Positions 28,336 through 38,621 of a stretch of 64,000 bases of DNA are shown here, piece after piece. The DNA is from Maritimibacter fusiformis (GTDB lineage Bacteria; Pseudomonadota; Alphaproteobacteria; Rhodobacterales; Rhodobacteraceae). How positions within the stretch are numbered: position 1 is the first letter of the stretch; each line of letters starts with the position of its first letter. The position numbers were made by a program, and so were the translations under genes. Below the pieces are notes generated by a model, which was given only the letters and a program-made list of their open reading frames with translations, had not been told where the DNA came from and did not search any database. Location of the stretch: NCBI RefSeq assembly GCF_008086115.1, contig NZ_VSIY01000013.1, positions 248,001-312,000 of the forward strand, in the 5' to 3' direction.

Positions 28336-29513
28336 GCCCCGGCCCCTTTCACCGCGCTTGCCGCGGCGTCGAGCCGCCGGATCGCCTCGTCGATGTCCTC
28401 GTCGGAAATGGTCAGCGCCGGCAACAGCCGCACCACATTGTCCGCCGCCGGCACGGTCAGCACCGCCTGGTCATAGCCCGCCTTGACCACGTCGGTATTC
28501 GTGACCTTGCAGCCAAGCCCCAGCATCAACCCGCTGCCGCGCACCTCGGTGAACACCTCCGGGTGTGCGGCCACCAGCCCCTCGAGTTTCTGGCGCATGT
28601 GTCCGGCCTTGCGGGTCACCTCGTCCAGAAAGGCAGGCTCGGCCACGATCTCCATCACCTTGGCGCCCACCGCACAGCCCAGGGGGTTGCCGCCGTAGGT
28701 CGAACCGTGGCTGCCCACCGTCATCGCCGCCGCCGCCGCCTCGGTCGCCAGCACCGCGCCCAGGGGAAACCCGCCGCCGATGCCCTTGGCAACCATCATG
28801 ATGTCGGGGGAAACGCCGGCCCATTCATGCGCGAACAGCTTGCCGGTTCGGCCCATGCCGCACTGCACCTCGTCGAACACCAAGAGCAACCCGTGCTGAT
28901 CACACAGGTCGCGCAGCCCCTTCAGGCATTGGTCCGGCACCTGGCGGATGCCGCCCTCGCCCTGGATCGGCTCGACCAGGATCGCGGCGGTGTTGTCGTT
29001 GATCGCGGCATAGAGCGCGTCATGGTCGCCGAAGGGGACATGCACGAAGCCGGGCATCAGGGGACCGTAACCTGCGGTCATCTTCTCGCTGCCCGCCGCC
29101 GCGATGGCGCCGGTGGAACGGCCGTGGAAGCTGCCGGAGAAGGTCACAATCTCGGTGCGCCCGGGCTGGCCGGCGGCGTGAAAATGCTTGCGCACCATCT
29201 TGATCGCCAGTTCCGCCGCCTCGGTGCCGGAGTTGGTGAAGAACACGCTGTCGGCAAAGGTCGCCGCCACCAGCCGGTCGGCCAGCGCCTGCTGCTGCGG
29301 GATCTCGTAGAGGTTCGAGACATGCCAGAGCCTGCCCGCCTGTTCGGTCAACGCGGCCACCAGCGCCGGGTGGGCATGGCCCAGCGCGTTCACCCCGATC
29401 CCGGCCCCCAGGTCGAGAAATCGGCGCCCGTCGGTTGTCGTGAGCCAGGAACCTTCGCCGCGCTCGAAAGCAAGCGGCGCACGGGCATAGGTCGGCAGAA
29501 CGGACGGGATCAT
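28332..29513 (-). CDS. argD: Acetylornithine aminotransferase
   Basis: PLP-dependent class III aminotransferase of about 393 residues of arginine biosynthesis. It shows the cofactor region [20 protein letters not shown], the substrate-side [18 protein letters not shown] and the PLP lysine in [18 protein letters not shown]. Two ATGs are possible. The one at 29513 (MIPSVLP) has AAAGGA about eight bases upstream; the one at 29522 (MTEMIP) lies directly against the same site and is less likely. argF follows with a four-base overlap. Confidence 0.95.
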
Positions 29514-29522
29514 CTCGGTCAT

Positions 29523-29863
29523 CCTTTGGAAAAAGAAGCCTTTGGGTGCCGCAAGGGCAGGCCGGTGTCAATATTGTTGGATGGGGTGTGCCACGGTGGC
29601 ACGCGAACAAGGCAGGCGAGGCGTCAGGCGCGCGAGCACCGGCGTCGGGGTTCGAAAAAGAGCGTGGCCTTGGTCATGCCGCGTGCAATAGGCGCAGCGC
29701 GCGATCCTGTCCATCCCCTTTTCAAGCGGCCCGGCATGGGATACGGGAAACCGCATGGACGGGCCGCCACGCGTGCGCGCCTTGTATCCACCCGGCGCAT
29801 GACTAAAATAGGGTGCTGGAGAATTCAGAGGCGGGCACGGCCCGTCCGAACTTGGGAAATCGC
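29523..29863. other. Divergent control region argD / gcrA
   Basis: Gap of about 340 bases between divergent argD and gcrA with no convincing coding sequence. It contains a perfect 15-base palindrome GTGCCAC-G-GTGGCAC (29588-29602), a TTGACA on the minus strand (29566-29571) without a good -10, and a promoter-like pair before gcrA (next entry). The rest is GC-rich with no repeats that I recognise. Confidence 0.5.
29782..29809 (+). promoter_or_regulatory. Candidate gcrA promoter
   Basis: TTGTAT (29782-29787), 16-base spacer, TAAAAT (29804-29809), 55 bases before the gcrA start. I see no GANTC methylation site in it. Confidence 0.5.
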
Positions 29864-30445
29864 ATGTCCTGGACCGAAGACCGGGTGGAAACACTCAAGA
29901 AAATGTGGGCCGAGGGCCAGTCGGCCAGCCAGATCGCCAAGGAACTTGGCGGCGTCACCCGTAATGCGGTGATCGGCAAGGTGCACCGGCTGGGCCTGTC
30001 CAACCGCGCCGGCGGCGGCTCGACGCCCAACCCGGCGGTGGCTGCGAAAGCCAAGGAAAAGCCGGCCAAGCCCGCCGCCAAGCCCAAACCCGCCGCCGCC
30101 GAGAAGAAGCCGGAAAAGACCGAGGCCGCCGAGCCGGCACCCGAACGGCCAGCGATCCCGGCCCGCAAGCAGATCATTCCGGCCGGTCAGCCCTTGCCGC
30201 CGCAACCCTCGGCCAACGAGATCAGCCCCGAGGCGCTGGCCAGCGTGCGCGAGGTCGAGAAGACGGCCAAGCGGATCAGCCTGATGGAATTGACCGAGCG
30301 CACCTGCAAATGGCCGATCGGCGACCCCGCGACGCCGGAGTTCTGGTTCTGCGGCCTGCCGGTGCAACAGGGCAAACCCTATTGCGAGGCCCATGTCGGC
30401 GTGGCGTTCCAGCCGATGTCCTCGCGCCGCGACCGCAAGCGGTAG
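29864..30445 (+). CDS. gcrA: Cell-cycle regulator GcrA
   Basis: GcrA-family regulator of 193 residues. The N-terminal helix-turn-helix (MSWTEDRVETLKKMWAEGQSASQIAKELGGVTRNAVIGKVHRLGL) is the hallmark. A long Ala/Lys/Pro linker follows (about 50-110), then a C-terminal sigma-factor-binding segment with conserved cysteines (MELTERTCKWPIGDPATPEFWFCGLPVQQGKPYCEAH). In Caulobacter GcrA binds sigma70 and activates promoters carrying methylated GANTC. It is preceded by a sigma70-like promoter and followed by copy 3 of the composite repeat, then rimO. Confidence 0.96.
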   Translation: MSWTEDRVETLKKMWAEGQSASQIAKELGGVTRNAVIGKVHRLGLSNRAGGGSTPNPAVAAKAKEKPAKPAAKPKPAAAEKKPEKTEAAEPAPERPAIPARKQIIPAGQPLPPQPSANEISPEALASVREVEKTAKRISLMELTERTCKWPIGDPATPEFWFCGLPVQQGKPYCEAHVGVAFQPMSSRRDRKR

Positions 30446-30479
30446 CGATGTCGGACCGGCTTCGCCGATCCGACCGGCG

Positions 30480-30553
30480 GGGGGCGCTGCCCCCACGTCT
30501 GTTTCGCTGACGCGAATCAGCCGTTCCCCCCGGAGTATTTCTGCCAAGATGAA
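30480..30553 (+). repeat. Composite intergenic repeat, copy 3 (before rimO)
   Basis: Plus-strand copy. It has a hairpin GGGGGC-GCT-GCCCCC-type (30480-30494), an intervening stretch and the conserved block CCCCCGGAGTATTT-N2-GCCAAGATGAA (30526-30553). The ATG in the block (30549) opens a four-codon frame (Met-Lys-Pro-Glu) whose TGA overlaps the rimO ATG at 30560. Confidence 0.75.
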
Positions 30554-30559
30554 ACCCGA

Positions 30560-31924
30560 ATGACCAATCCGCCTGACCTGCGCCCGGACCGGGCGCGCGC
30601 AGAGGTTCGGGGCGATGCCCGCCCGGGTCAGCCCCGGATCGGGATGGTCAGCCTTGGCTGTCCCAAGGCGCTGGTCGACAGCGAGCGCATCCTGACGCGG
30701 CTGCGCGCCGAGGGCTATGCGATCAGTGCGGACTATGGCGGAGCCGATGCGGTGATCGTGAACACCTGCGGCTTTCTCGACTCCGCCAAGGCCGAGAGCC
30801 TCGAGGCGATCGGCGAGGCGCTGGCCGAGAACGGGCGGGTCATCGTCACCGGCTGTCTCGGGGCCGAGCCCGAGTATATCACCGGCGCGCATCCCTCGGT
30901 TCTGGCGGTGACCGGCCCGCATCAGTATGAGCAGGTGCTCGATGCCGTGCATGTCGCGGTACCGCCCAGCCCGGACCCGTTCATCGACCTGCTGCCCGCC
31001 TCGGGGGTCAGCCTGACGCCGCGGCATTACAGCTATCTGAAGATTTCCGAGGGATGCAATCACCACTGCAAGTTCTGCATCATCCCGTCGATGCGGGGCC
31101 GGCTGCAATCGCGCCCGGCACATGCGGTGATCCGCGAGGCCGAGCGGCTGGTCGAGGCCGGGGTGAAGGAGCTTCTGGTCATCTCGCAGGACACTTCGGC
31201 CTATGGCGTCGATCTGAAACATGCGGAAAGTGGCGGCCACCGCGCCCATGTCACCGACCTGGCGCGCGATCTTGGCAGTCTCGGCGCCTGGGTGCGGCTG
31301 CACTATGTTTACCCCTACCCGCATGTGCGCAAGTTGATCCCGCTGATGGCCGAGGGTCTGGTGCTGCCCTATCTCGACATCCCGTTCCAGCACGCGCATC
31401 CCGACACGCTGCGCCGCATGGCGCGGCCGGCGGCGGCGGCGAAGACGCTGGACGAGATCGGGGCCTGGCGGCGCGACTGCCCGGACATCACCCTGCGCTC
31501 GACCTTCATCGTCGGCTATCCCGGCGAGACCGAGGCGGAGTTCCAGACGCTGCTCGACTGGCTGGACGAGGCGCAGCTCGACCGGGTCGGGTGCTTTCAA
31601 TACGAGAACGTCGCGGGCGCGGCGGCGAACAATTTGCCCGACCATGTGCCCGACGAGGTCAAGCAGGATCGCTGGGACCGGTTCATGCAGAAGGCGCAGG
31701 CGATTTCGGCGGCGAAACTGGCGGCCAAGGTGGGCCGGCGGCTCGCGGTGATCGTCGATGCGGTGGACGCGGACGGGGCCACCTGCCGGACCTGGGCGGA
31801 CGCGCCGGAGATCGACGGAAACCTGTTCATAGACGAGGGTTTCGCAGCGCTTTCCCCCGGCGATATCGTGACCGTCGAGGTCGACGAGGCAGGAGAGTAT
31901 GACCTGTGGGGGCGGCTGGTCTGA
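30560..31924 (+). CDS. rimO: Ribosomal protein S12 methylthiotransferase RimO
   Basis: Radical-SAM methylthiotransferase that modifies an aspartate of ribosomal protein S12. The 454-residue protein has the N-terminal MTTase domain with cluster cysteines ([34 protein letters not shown]), the radical-SAM motif C-x3-C-x2-C (CNHHCKFC) and a C-terminal TRAM domain ([27 protein letters not shown]). The start overlaps the stop of a four-codon ORF inside the composite repeat, so translation may be coupled to that repeat. Confidence 0.96.
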   Translation: MTNPPDLRPDRARAEVRGDARPGQPRIGMVSLGCPKALVDSERILTRLRAEGYAISADYGGADAVIVNTCGFLDSAKAESLEAIGEALAENGRVIVTGCLGAEPEYITGAHPSVLAVTGPHQYEQVLDAVHVAVPPSPDPFIDLLPASGVSLTPRHYSYLKISEGCNHHCKFCIIPSMRGRLQSRPAHAVIREAERLVEAGVKELLVISQDTSAYGVDLKHAESGGHRAHVTDLARDLGSLGAWVRLHYVYPYPHVRKLIPLMAEGLVLPYLDIPFQHAHPDTLRRMARPAAAAKTLDEIGAWRRDCPDITLRSTFIVGYPGETEAEFQTLLDWLDEAQLDRVGCFQYENVAGAAANNLPDHVPDEVKQDRWDRFMQKAQAISAAKLAAKVGRRLAVIVDAVDADGATCRTWADAPEIDGNLFIDEGFAALSPGDIVTVEVDEAGEYDLWGRLV

Positions 31925-31933
31925 GATCGCGGC

Positions 31934-32266
31934 TCAGAACGGGATCAGCCGTTCCAGCGCCGTGCCGTCCGCCCAGGTGCCATGCAGCGCGCCGTTGGCC
32001 ATGACCACGTAGACCACCGGGTCCTGCTCGCCCCAGTCGACCACCAGCACGCGGCCGTCGCGAAACCCGAGACCGTCGTAGCTCGATGCCCCGACCGTCC
32101 AGTGCACCCGGATGGCGCTGCCGTCCTCGTCGATCCGCACGCTGCCGGTATAGGCCGAGCCATCGGGGTTACGCCCTTCGGCGCGGTAGGTGCCGGTCAG
32201 GTCCTGCGCCAGCGCAAGCGCAGGCAGGAAGAGAAGCGGCAGGGCGAGGATGACGCAGCGGATCAT
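31934..32266 (-). CDS. Small secreted protein of unknown function
   Basis: A 110-residue protein with a clear signal peptide (MIRCVILALPLLFLPALALAQD) and a mature beta-rich part (GTYRAEGRNPDGSAYTGSVRIDEDGSAIRVHW, VVYVVMANGALHGTWADG), likely periplasmic. The ATG at 32266 has AAGGAG upstream. I do not recognise a named family; similar fibronectin-like exported proteins are common in this group. It converges on rimO with nine bases between. Confidence 0.78.
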   Translation of the reverse strand: MIRCVILALPLLFLPALALAQDLTGTYRAEGRNPDGSAYTGSVRIDEDGSAIRVHWTVGASSYDGLGFRDGRVLVVDWGEQDPVVYVVMANGALHGTWADGTALERLIPF

Positions 32267-32335
32267 GGGGTGGGCTCCTTGTGACTGGCGCAAGCCTAGC
32301 CCAAAACGCCACTCAGACAAGTGCGCACCACCCCC

Positions 32336-35300
32336 CTAAGCCTGCAACGCCCTCACATCCATCTCGCCTTCCTCGCGCGCCTTCATCGCCAGCGCGGCGG
32401 CGTTCGATCCGGCGGCGGTGGTGAAGTAGGGGATCTTGTCGTAGAGCGCGACGGCGCGGATGTCGCGGCTGTCTTCGACCGCCTGGGTGCCTTCGGTGGT
32501 GTTGAAGACAAGCTGCACATCGCCGTCCTTCAGCCGGTCGACGATGGTGCGCCCGCCTTCGTAGACTTTGTTCACGGTCTCTGCCTTGACGCCGTTTTCA
32601 GTGAGCCAGGCGGCGGTGCCGCGGGTGGCGAGGATCGAAAACCCGAGGCCCGCGACGATCGTGGCGGCCTCCAGCATCTCGTCCGTCTTGTCCGCGTCGC
32701 GGATCGAGATGAACACGCAGCCCTCGCGCGGCAGGTCGGCGCCGGCGCCCATCTGCGCCTTGAGGAAGGCGCGCGGGAACGAGCGGTCCCAGCCCATGAC
32801 CTCGCCGGTCGAGCGCATTTCGGGGCCGAGGATGGTGTCGACACCGGGAAAGCGCGCGAAGGGCAGCACCGCCTCTTTCACCGAGAACCACGGCACGTTC
32901 GGGTCGCACAGCGTCATCGGGTCGGCATAGGGGATCGGCTGGCCATAGGCGGCGCTGGCGGGATAGGGCGCGCGATGCGGGAAATTGGCCATCGGTTCGC
33001 CCGCCATCAGCCGCGCGGCGATCGAGGCGATGGCGCTGTCGGTGGCCTTGGCCACGAAAGGCACGGTGCGCGAGGCGCGCGGGTTGACCTCGATCAGGTA
33101 GATTTCGCCGTCCTTGACCGCGAATTGCACGTTCATCAGCCCCTTGACCTTGAGCGCGAGCGCCAGCGCCTCGGTCTGACGCTCGATCTCGGCGACGATG
33201 TCGGCGGGCAGGGTGTGCGGCGGCAGGCAGCACGAGGAATCGCCCGAGTGCACGCCAGCCTCCTCGATATGCTGCATGATGCCCGCGACATGCACGGTTT
33301 CGCCGTCGCAGAGCGCATCGACATCGACCTCGGTGGCGCCTGACAGGTAGCTGTCGAGCAGCACCGGGCTGTCGCCCGACACCACCACCGCGTCGCGGAT
33401 GTAGCGGCGCAACTGGTCCATGTCGCGCACGATTTCCATCGCGCGACCGCCCAGCACATAGGACGGGCGGATCACCAGCGGAAAGCCGATCTCGAGCGCC
33501 AGGTCCAGCGCCTCCTGATCGGTCGAGGCAATCGCGTTGACCGGCTGTTTCAGCCCCAGCCGGTTGACAAGATCCTGAAACCGCTCGCGATCCTCGGCCA
33601 GGTCGATGGCGTCCGGCGTGGTGCCCAGGATCGGGATGCCGGCCTCTTCCAGCGCATTGGCCAGTTTCAGGGGCGTCTGGCCGCCGAATTGCACGATCAC
33701 GCCGTGCAGCGTGCCCTTTTCCTGCTCGACGCGCAGGATTTCCATCACGTGCTCGAAGGTCAGCGGCTCGAAATACAGCCGGTCCGAGGTGTCGTAGTCG
33801 GTCGAAACGGTCTCGGGGTTGCAGTTGACCATGATGGTTTCATAGCCCACGCCGGTCAGCGAATAGCAGGCGTGACAGCAGCAATAGTCGAACTCGATCC
33901 CCTGCCCGATCCGGTTGGGACCGCCGCCGAGAATCACCACCTTCTTGCGGTCGGACGGCCGCGCCTCGCATTCGACCTCGCCCATCACCGGGGTCTCGTA
34001 GGTGGAATACATATAGGGCGTCTGGGCCTCGAACTCGGCTGCGCAGGTGTCGATCCGCTTGAACACGGCGGCGATACCCAGGCCAAGCCGGGCGCGGCGC
34101 ACCTCGGCCTCGGTCTGGCCGGTGAGCGTGGCGAGGCGGGCATCGGTGAAGCCCATCATCTTGAGCGCACGCAGGCCGTGTTCGGTGTCAGGCAACCCGG
34201 TCTCGCGCACCTTTTCCTCGGCCTCCACGATCTCGCGGATACGGGCCAGGAACCAGGGGTCGAAATCGGTGACGCCGTTGATCTCGGCGTCCGACAGCCC
34301 GTGGCGCATGGCCTGGGCGATCACCCGGATGCGGTCGGGGGTCTTGGCCGCCAGCGCCTTGGTCACGGCGGCCTTGTCGGGCGCGCCTTCGATGGTGATC
34401 TCGTCGAACCCGGTCAGCCCGGTCTCCATCGAGGCCAGGGCCTTTTGCATGCTCTCGTGGAACGTGCGCCCGATCGCCATCGCCTCGCCCACAGATTTCA
34501 TCGCGGTGGTCAGTTCGGGCTTGGCGCCGGGGAATTTCTCGAACGCGAAACGCGGGATCTTGGTGACGACATAATCGATGGTCGGCTCGAAGCTGGCGGG
34601 CGTGACCTTGGTGATGTCGTTGTCCAGTTCGTCCAGCGTATAGCCCACCGCCAGTTTTGCCGCGATCTTGGCAATCGGAAAGCCCGTGGCCTTGGAGGCC
34701 AGCGCCGACGAGCGGCTGACGCGCGGGTTCATCTCGATCACCACCATGCGCCCGTCTTCGGGGTTGACCGCCCATTGCACGTTGGAGCCGCCGGTCTCGA
34801 CCCCGATCTCGCGCAGCACGTTGATCGAATGCGTGCGCATCAACTGGTATTCCTTGTCGGTCAGCGTCAGCGCCGGGGCCACGGTTATCGAATCGCCCGT
34901 ATGCACGCCCATCGGGTCGACGTTCTCGATCGAGCACACGATGATGGCGTTGTCGGCGGTGTCGCGCACCACCTCCATCTCGAATTCCTTCCAGCCCAGA
35001 AGGCTCTCGTCGACCAGGATCTGCCCGACCGGGGATGCGTCCATGCCCGAACGGCAGATCTTTTCGTAGTCCTCGCGGTTGTAGGCCACGCCGCCGCCGG
35101 TGCCGCCCAGCGTATAGGCGGGCCGGATGATCGCGGGCAGGCCGACCTCGTCCAGCGCGGCCATGGCGCGTTCCATGCCGGCGCGCAGGTCGAACTTGCC
35201 ATTCGGCAGTTTCGGGGCCGCGACGATGGTGGCCTTGGGGTTCTCGATGCCCAGCCGGTCCATCGCCTCGCGAAACAGCTTGCGGTCCTCGGCCATCTCG

Positions 35301-35668
35301 ATGGCCTCGCGCTTGGCGCCGATCAACTCGACGCCGTGCTCGTCCAGCACACCCATGTCGGCCAGCGCCAGCGCGGTGTTCAGCCCGGTCTGCCCGCCCA
35401 TGGTCGGGAGCAGCGCGTCGGGCTTTTCCTTGGCGATGATCTTGGCGACGACCTCGGGGGTGATCGGCTCGATATAGGTGGCGTCGGCCATTTCCGGGTC
35501 GGTCATGATCGTGGCGGGGTTCGAGTTGACCAGGATCACCCGGTAGCCTTCCTCGCGCAGCGCCTTGCAGGCCTGGGCGCCGGAATAGTCGAACTCGCAC
35601 GCCTGCCCGATGATGATCGGTCCCGCGCCGATGATCATGATGGACTTGATATCGGTTCTTTTGGGCAT
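32336..35668 (-). CDS. carB: Carbamoyl-phosphate synthase large subunit
   Basis: Makes carbamoyl phosphate for arginine and pyrimidines from bicarbonate, glutamine-derived ammonia and ATP. The 1110-residue protein contains two homologous ATP-grasp halves ([28 protein letters not shown] at the N-terminus; [27 protein letters not shown] at about 570), the repeated [15 protein letters not shown]-type motif and a C-terminal MGS-like allosteric domain ([24 protein letters not shown]). Length and domain order are normal. The start at 35668 (MPKRTDIK) is the family start; the upstream extension is discarded. carA is not adjacent. Confidence 0.97.
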   Translation of the reverse strand: MPKRTDIKSIMIIGAGPIIIGQACEFDYSGAQACKALREEGYRVILVNSNPATIMTDPEMADATYIEPITPEVVAKIIAKEKPDALLPTMGGQTGLNTALALADMGVLDEHGVELIGAKREAIEMAEDRKLFREAMDRLGIENPKATIVAAPKLPNGKFDLRAGMERAMAALDEVGLPAIIRPAYTLGGTGGGVAYNREDYEKICRSGMDASPVGQILVDESLLGWKEFEMEVVRDTADNAIIVCSIENVDPMGVHTGDSITVAPALTLTDKEYQLMRTHSINVLREIGVETGGSNVQWAVNPEDGRMVVIEMNPRVSRSSALASKATGFPIAKIAAKLAVGYTLDELDNDITKVTPASFEPTIDYVVTKIPRFAFEKFPGAKPELTTAMKSVGEAMAIGRTFHESMQKALASMETGLTGFDEITIEGAPDKAAVTKALAAKTPDRIRVIAQAMRHGLSDAEINGVTDFDPWFLARIREIVEAEEKVRETGLPDTEHGLRALKMMGFTDARLATLTGQTEAEVRRARLGLGIAAVFKRIDTCAAEFEAQTPYMYSTYETPVMGEVECEARPSDRKKVVILGGGPNRIGQGIEFDYCCCHACYSLTGVGYETIMVNCNPETVSTDYDTSDRLYFEPLTFEHVMEILRVEQEKGTLHGVIVQFGGQTPLKLANALEEAGIPILGTTPDAIDLAEDRERFQDLVNRLGLKQPVNAIASTDQEALDLALEIGFPLVIRPSYVLGGRAMEIVRDMDQLRRYIRDAVVVSGDSPVLLDSYLSGATEVDVDALCDGETVHVAGIMQHIEEAGVHSGDSSCCLPPHTLPADIVAEIERQTEALALALKVKGLMNVQFAVKDGEIYLIEVNPRASRTVPFVAKATDSAIASIAARLMAGEPMANFPHRAPYPASAAYGQPIPYADPMTLCDPNVPWFSVKEAVLPFARFPGVDTILGPEMRSTGEVMGWDRSFPRAFLKAQMGAGADLPREGCVFISIRDADKTDEMLEAATIVAGLGFSILATRGTAAWLTENGVKAETVNKVYEGGRTIVDRLKDGDVQLVFNTTEGTQAVEDSRDIRAVALYDKIPYFTTAAGSNAAALAMKAREEGEMDVRALQA

Positions 35669-35732
35669 GGTCTCACCTGAAGCAGCGGGTCCGGCACGCG
35701 GGCCGGGCCGGCCGCGCGCAAATTCTCGTGGG

Positions 35733-37016
35733 TTATAGACGCGAGCGCTCCGGGTGCAAGGGCCGATTGGCCGGGCCCGGGCGTCGGGACAGCCAAAACA
35801 CCAAGGCAAGCAGCCCCAGAGCGACCGCCAGATGCAATCCGGCCTGCGGGAAGGTCAGCGCCGGAACGCGCGCCATCCACAGAAACAACGGCAGCGAAAG
35901 CACCGCCGCGACCGCCAGCGCCACCGTGACGGTCCGGGCCGGTGTCAGAAACACGACCAGCCCCGGCAGCATCAGCGCCGGAAGGATCAGGTAGTGTAGC
36001 CAGGGCAGCGGGTTGGTCACAACCGCAAGCAGCAGCATCGCGAACAGCCGCGCCCAGATCCGGGGCCGCTTGCGCAGGGTCCGGGTCATGCCCCAGATCG
36101 CCACCGCCCCGGCGATCAGAACCAGCCGCATTACCCAGCCGATCCAGACCGGCTCCGGCTCCAGCACCGGCAGCGGCACCGACCAATAGGCGGTGCCGTC
36201 GATCACCGCGCCGATCTGGTAGAGCATCATTTCCAGCCCCGCCGAGGTGCGCGAAATCATCACGCTGTCGTCAAGGGCGGCGAGTTTGGCGAGGAACGCC
36301 TGGTGCATCGGCCAGCCCGCCATCAGAACCGAGGCCGCGGCCAGTGCACCGCCCACCACCACAAAGGCGGCGAGCGCGCGCCAGCGCCGCTCCATCACGA
36401 AGATCACGACCAAAAGCGCAGGACCAAGCTTCATCGCCGCCGCCAGCGCCAGAACAGCGCCCGCCCCCAGGTCGCGGCGCCCGGCGAGCAGAACGAAGGC
36501 CAGCAGCGTCACGAACGAGACGATGATCTGCGGCTGGCCCAGCCACAGCCCGAAGAACCCGAAGCCGCTGCCCACGCCCAGCGCAAGCGACAGCGCGGCC
36601 CATGTGCCAAACCCGATCCGGCTCGACCCGATCAGGCGGAACGACAGCCAGATCGTCCCGGCAAGGGCCGCGATGTTGAGCGCGTTGACGGCGTCGAAGA
36701 AGCCTTGGGCCGACACCCGCTCGACCACCGGCGCCAGAAGCGCCGCCCAGAGCGGCGGGTAGAGATAGGGCGTGAGTTTGCCATCGGGGTTGCCCTGGGA
36801 CGCGGCCAGCGCCGCCCACGCGGCAGGCGGATCGACGACGCGGATATTCGCGCCGGGCAGATACACCAGGTCGGGGTCGCCCTGCCCGATGAAATGCGCG
36901 GCGAAATAGATCGCCGTCAGGTCGACCGACCACGTGCCGCGCAGAAACAGCCACAGCCCGACCGAGGCCAACGCGACGATGGCCCAGCCCAGAATGACCT
37001 GCGCGCGCGGGGTCAC
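35733..37016 (-). CDS. DUF2029/GT87-type polytopic membrane protein
   Basis: Integral membrane protein of 427 residues with about ten hydrophobic segments. It shows the early aspartate in [14 protein letters not shown] and the [14 protein letters not shown] segment, typical of the GT-C fold GT87/DUF2029 family, which uses polyprenyl-linked sugars as donors. The start is GTG 37016 ([10 protein letters not shown]) with a weak ribosome site. Acceptor glycan unknown. It lies upstream of carB on the same strand, 64 bases apart, with no obvious functional link. Confidence 0.8.
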   Translation of the reverse strand: MTPRAQVILGWAIVALASVGLWLFLRGTWSVDLTAIYFAAHFIGQGDPDLVYLPGANIRVVDPPAAWAALAASQGNPDGKLTPYLYPPLWAALLAPVVERVSAQGFFDAVNALNIAALAGTIWLSFRLIGSSRIGFGTWAALSLALGVGSGFGFFGLWLGQPQIIVSFVTLLAFVLLAGRRDLGAGAVLALAAAMKLGPALLVVIFVMERRWRALAAFVVVGGALAAASVLMAGWPMHQAFLAKLAALDDSVMISRTSAGLEMMLYQIGAVIDGTAYWSVPLPVLEPEPVWIGWVMRLVLIAGAVAIWGMTRTLRKRPRIWARLFAMLLLAVVTNPLPWLHYLILPALMLPGLVVFLTPARTVTVALAVAAVLSLPLFLWMARVPALTFPQAGLHLAVALGLLALVFWLSRRPGPANRPLHPERSRL

Positions 37017-37124
37017 ACCGCCGCCCGCGTTGTCGAAAGATGTGGTCGCGCTGTCACTGACCGATGCCCGTATCGCCGCCTCCGGCCCGACACTAGCGCA
37101 TCTTCGGGATCACACAACCGCGCG

Positions 37125-38363
37125 CTATTCGGCCGCCTTGGCGTGGGTATGCGCCCGGTCATGCGCCGCGTCGCGATAGAGATAGTCGCGGGTGATCGGC
37201 GCGGCGGTCATGTGTTTGCCGATCTGGACCTGGTAGACCAGCAGCGTGCCGACGCGGAAACTCGCCTCCATCGACAGCAGGTAATAGCGCCACATCCGCA
37301 CGAACCGTTCGTCATAAAGGGCGCGGGCCTTGTCTTCATTGGCCATGAACCGCTCATACCAATGGCCGAGCGTCTTGGCGTAATGCAGCCGCAGCACCTC
37401 GATATCGGTCGAGACCAACTCGGCCCGGTCGACCGCGCGCTGCATCTCTGACAGCGCCGGGGTATAGCCGCCGGGGAAGATGTATTTCACGATCCACGGA
37501 TCGGATTCGTTGGGCGGGCCGACATGGCCGATCGAATGGATCAGCGCCAGCCCGTCATCGCTGAGGTGATCGCGGACAAAGCGGAAATACTCGTCGTAAT
37601 GCGGCACGCCGACATGTTCGAACATCCCCACCGACACGATCCGGTCAAAGCTCTCGGGCACCTGGCGATAGTCGGTCAGCCGGAACTCGACCCGGTCCGA
37701 CAGCCCCGCCTCTTCGGCCCGGCGCACCGCCACCGCGTGCTGTTCCCTGGACAGGGTCACCCCCACGACCTTGGCGCCGTAATCGCGTGCCAGCGTCAGC
37801 GCCATGCCACCCCAGCCGCAGCCGATATCGAGCACCCGCATCCCCGGCTCGATCAAGAGCTTTTTCGCGATATGCTGCTTCTTGGCCTCCTGGGCTTCGT
37901 CCAGCGTCATGTCCTCACGCGCGAAATAGGCGCAGGAATACTGCCGGTCGGCATCCAGGAACAGGTCGTAAAGCTCGCCCGACAGGTCATAGTGATGCGC
38001 CACGTTGGCCTGCGCCTTGCCCACCGGCGCAAACTGGCGAAACCGCCGCGCCATCATCCGGCCCAGATCCAGCGGGCGCTGGAACCACGGCGCGCCGGCG
38101 CGGTTGATGTTGGGGATCATGAAGTCGAAAAAGGCCCGCAGATCGTCGTTCTCGACCTCGAAGGTGCCGTCCATATAGGCCTCGCCGACCGCCAGGTTCG
38201 GACTGCGCAATATCCGCCCCGGCAGCCTGGGGTCCTTGACCGTGACCCCCAGCTCCGGCTCGCCCTGTCCATAGCGTTTCGTGCGTCCATCGGCGAATGT
38301 CACCCGCAACGTGCCCACTTGCACGATATGCGAAAGTAGGTGATCCAGAAAAACGCTCCTCAT
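37125..38363 (-). CDS. cfa: Cyclopropane-fatty-acyl-phospholipid synthase
   Basis: SAM-dependent methyltransferase acting on unsaturated phospholipid acyl chains, 412 residues. The SAM motif is VLDIGCGWGGMALTLARDYGAKVVGVTLSREQ, followed by DRIVSVGMFEHVGVPHYDEYF and IKYIFPGGYTPALSEM-type motifs (WIVKYIFPGGYTPA). The N-terminal lipid-binding region is present. AAAGGAG lies 6-8 bases upstream of the ATG. A short GC hairpin (38381-38395) sits in the leader. Divergent from aspS. Confidence 0.95.
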   Translation of the reverse strand: MRSVFLDHLLSHIVQVGTLRVTFADGRTKRYGQGEPELGVTVKDPRLPGRILRSPNLAVGEAYMDGTFEVENDDLRAFFDFMIPNINRAGAPWFQRPLDLGRMMARRFRQFAPVGKAQANVAHHYDLSGELYDLFLDADRQYSCAYFAREDMTLDEAQEAKKQHIAKKLLIEPGMRVLDIGCGWGGMALTLARDYGAKVVGVTLSREQHAVAVRRAEEAGLSDRVEFRLTDYRQVPESFDRIVSVGMFEHVGVPHYDEYFRFVRDHLSDDGLALIHSIGHVGPPNESDPWIVKYIFPGGYTPALSEMQRAVDRAELVSTDIEVLRLHYAKTLGHWYERFMANEDKARALYDERFVRMWRYYLLSMEASFRVGTLLVYQVQIGKHMTAAPITRDYLYRDAAHDRAHTHAKAAE

Positions 38364-38558
38364 AGCGGTCTCCTTTCACGCCGGCCTCCGGCCGGTCTCT
38401 GGTAACTGGCGACTCACCACGCCTCGGGAACCTCAACCCCTTGCTACCGCGCCAGTTTTTACCGTCATATGGCACAGATGTTTTTCCATTCGGCCTCGAA
38501 TGTAAACCATTTTCCCGCAAATGCTGGCCGATGGGCGGGTCCGGCCCGGCGATCAGGG

Positions 38559-38587
38559 TTGACTTTCCACCGGCGGCACGGTGTATC
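38559..38587 (+). promoter_or_regulatory. Candidate aspS promoter
   Basis: TTGACT (38559-38564), 17-base spacer, TGTATC (38582-38587), 35 bases before the aspS start, in the 258-base divergent gap with cfa. Confidence 0.45.
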
Positions 38588-38621
38588 GCCCCGGACCACA
38601 CACAGCGTTCCGAGGACCATC

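Noticed and set aside
29566-29571. TTGACA as an argD promoter
   Set aside because: No acceptable -10 element at 16-18 bases.
33689-35680. 663-codon plus-strand frame
   Set aside because: Antisense to carB; GC-driven open frame.
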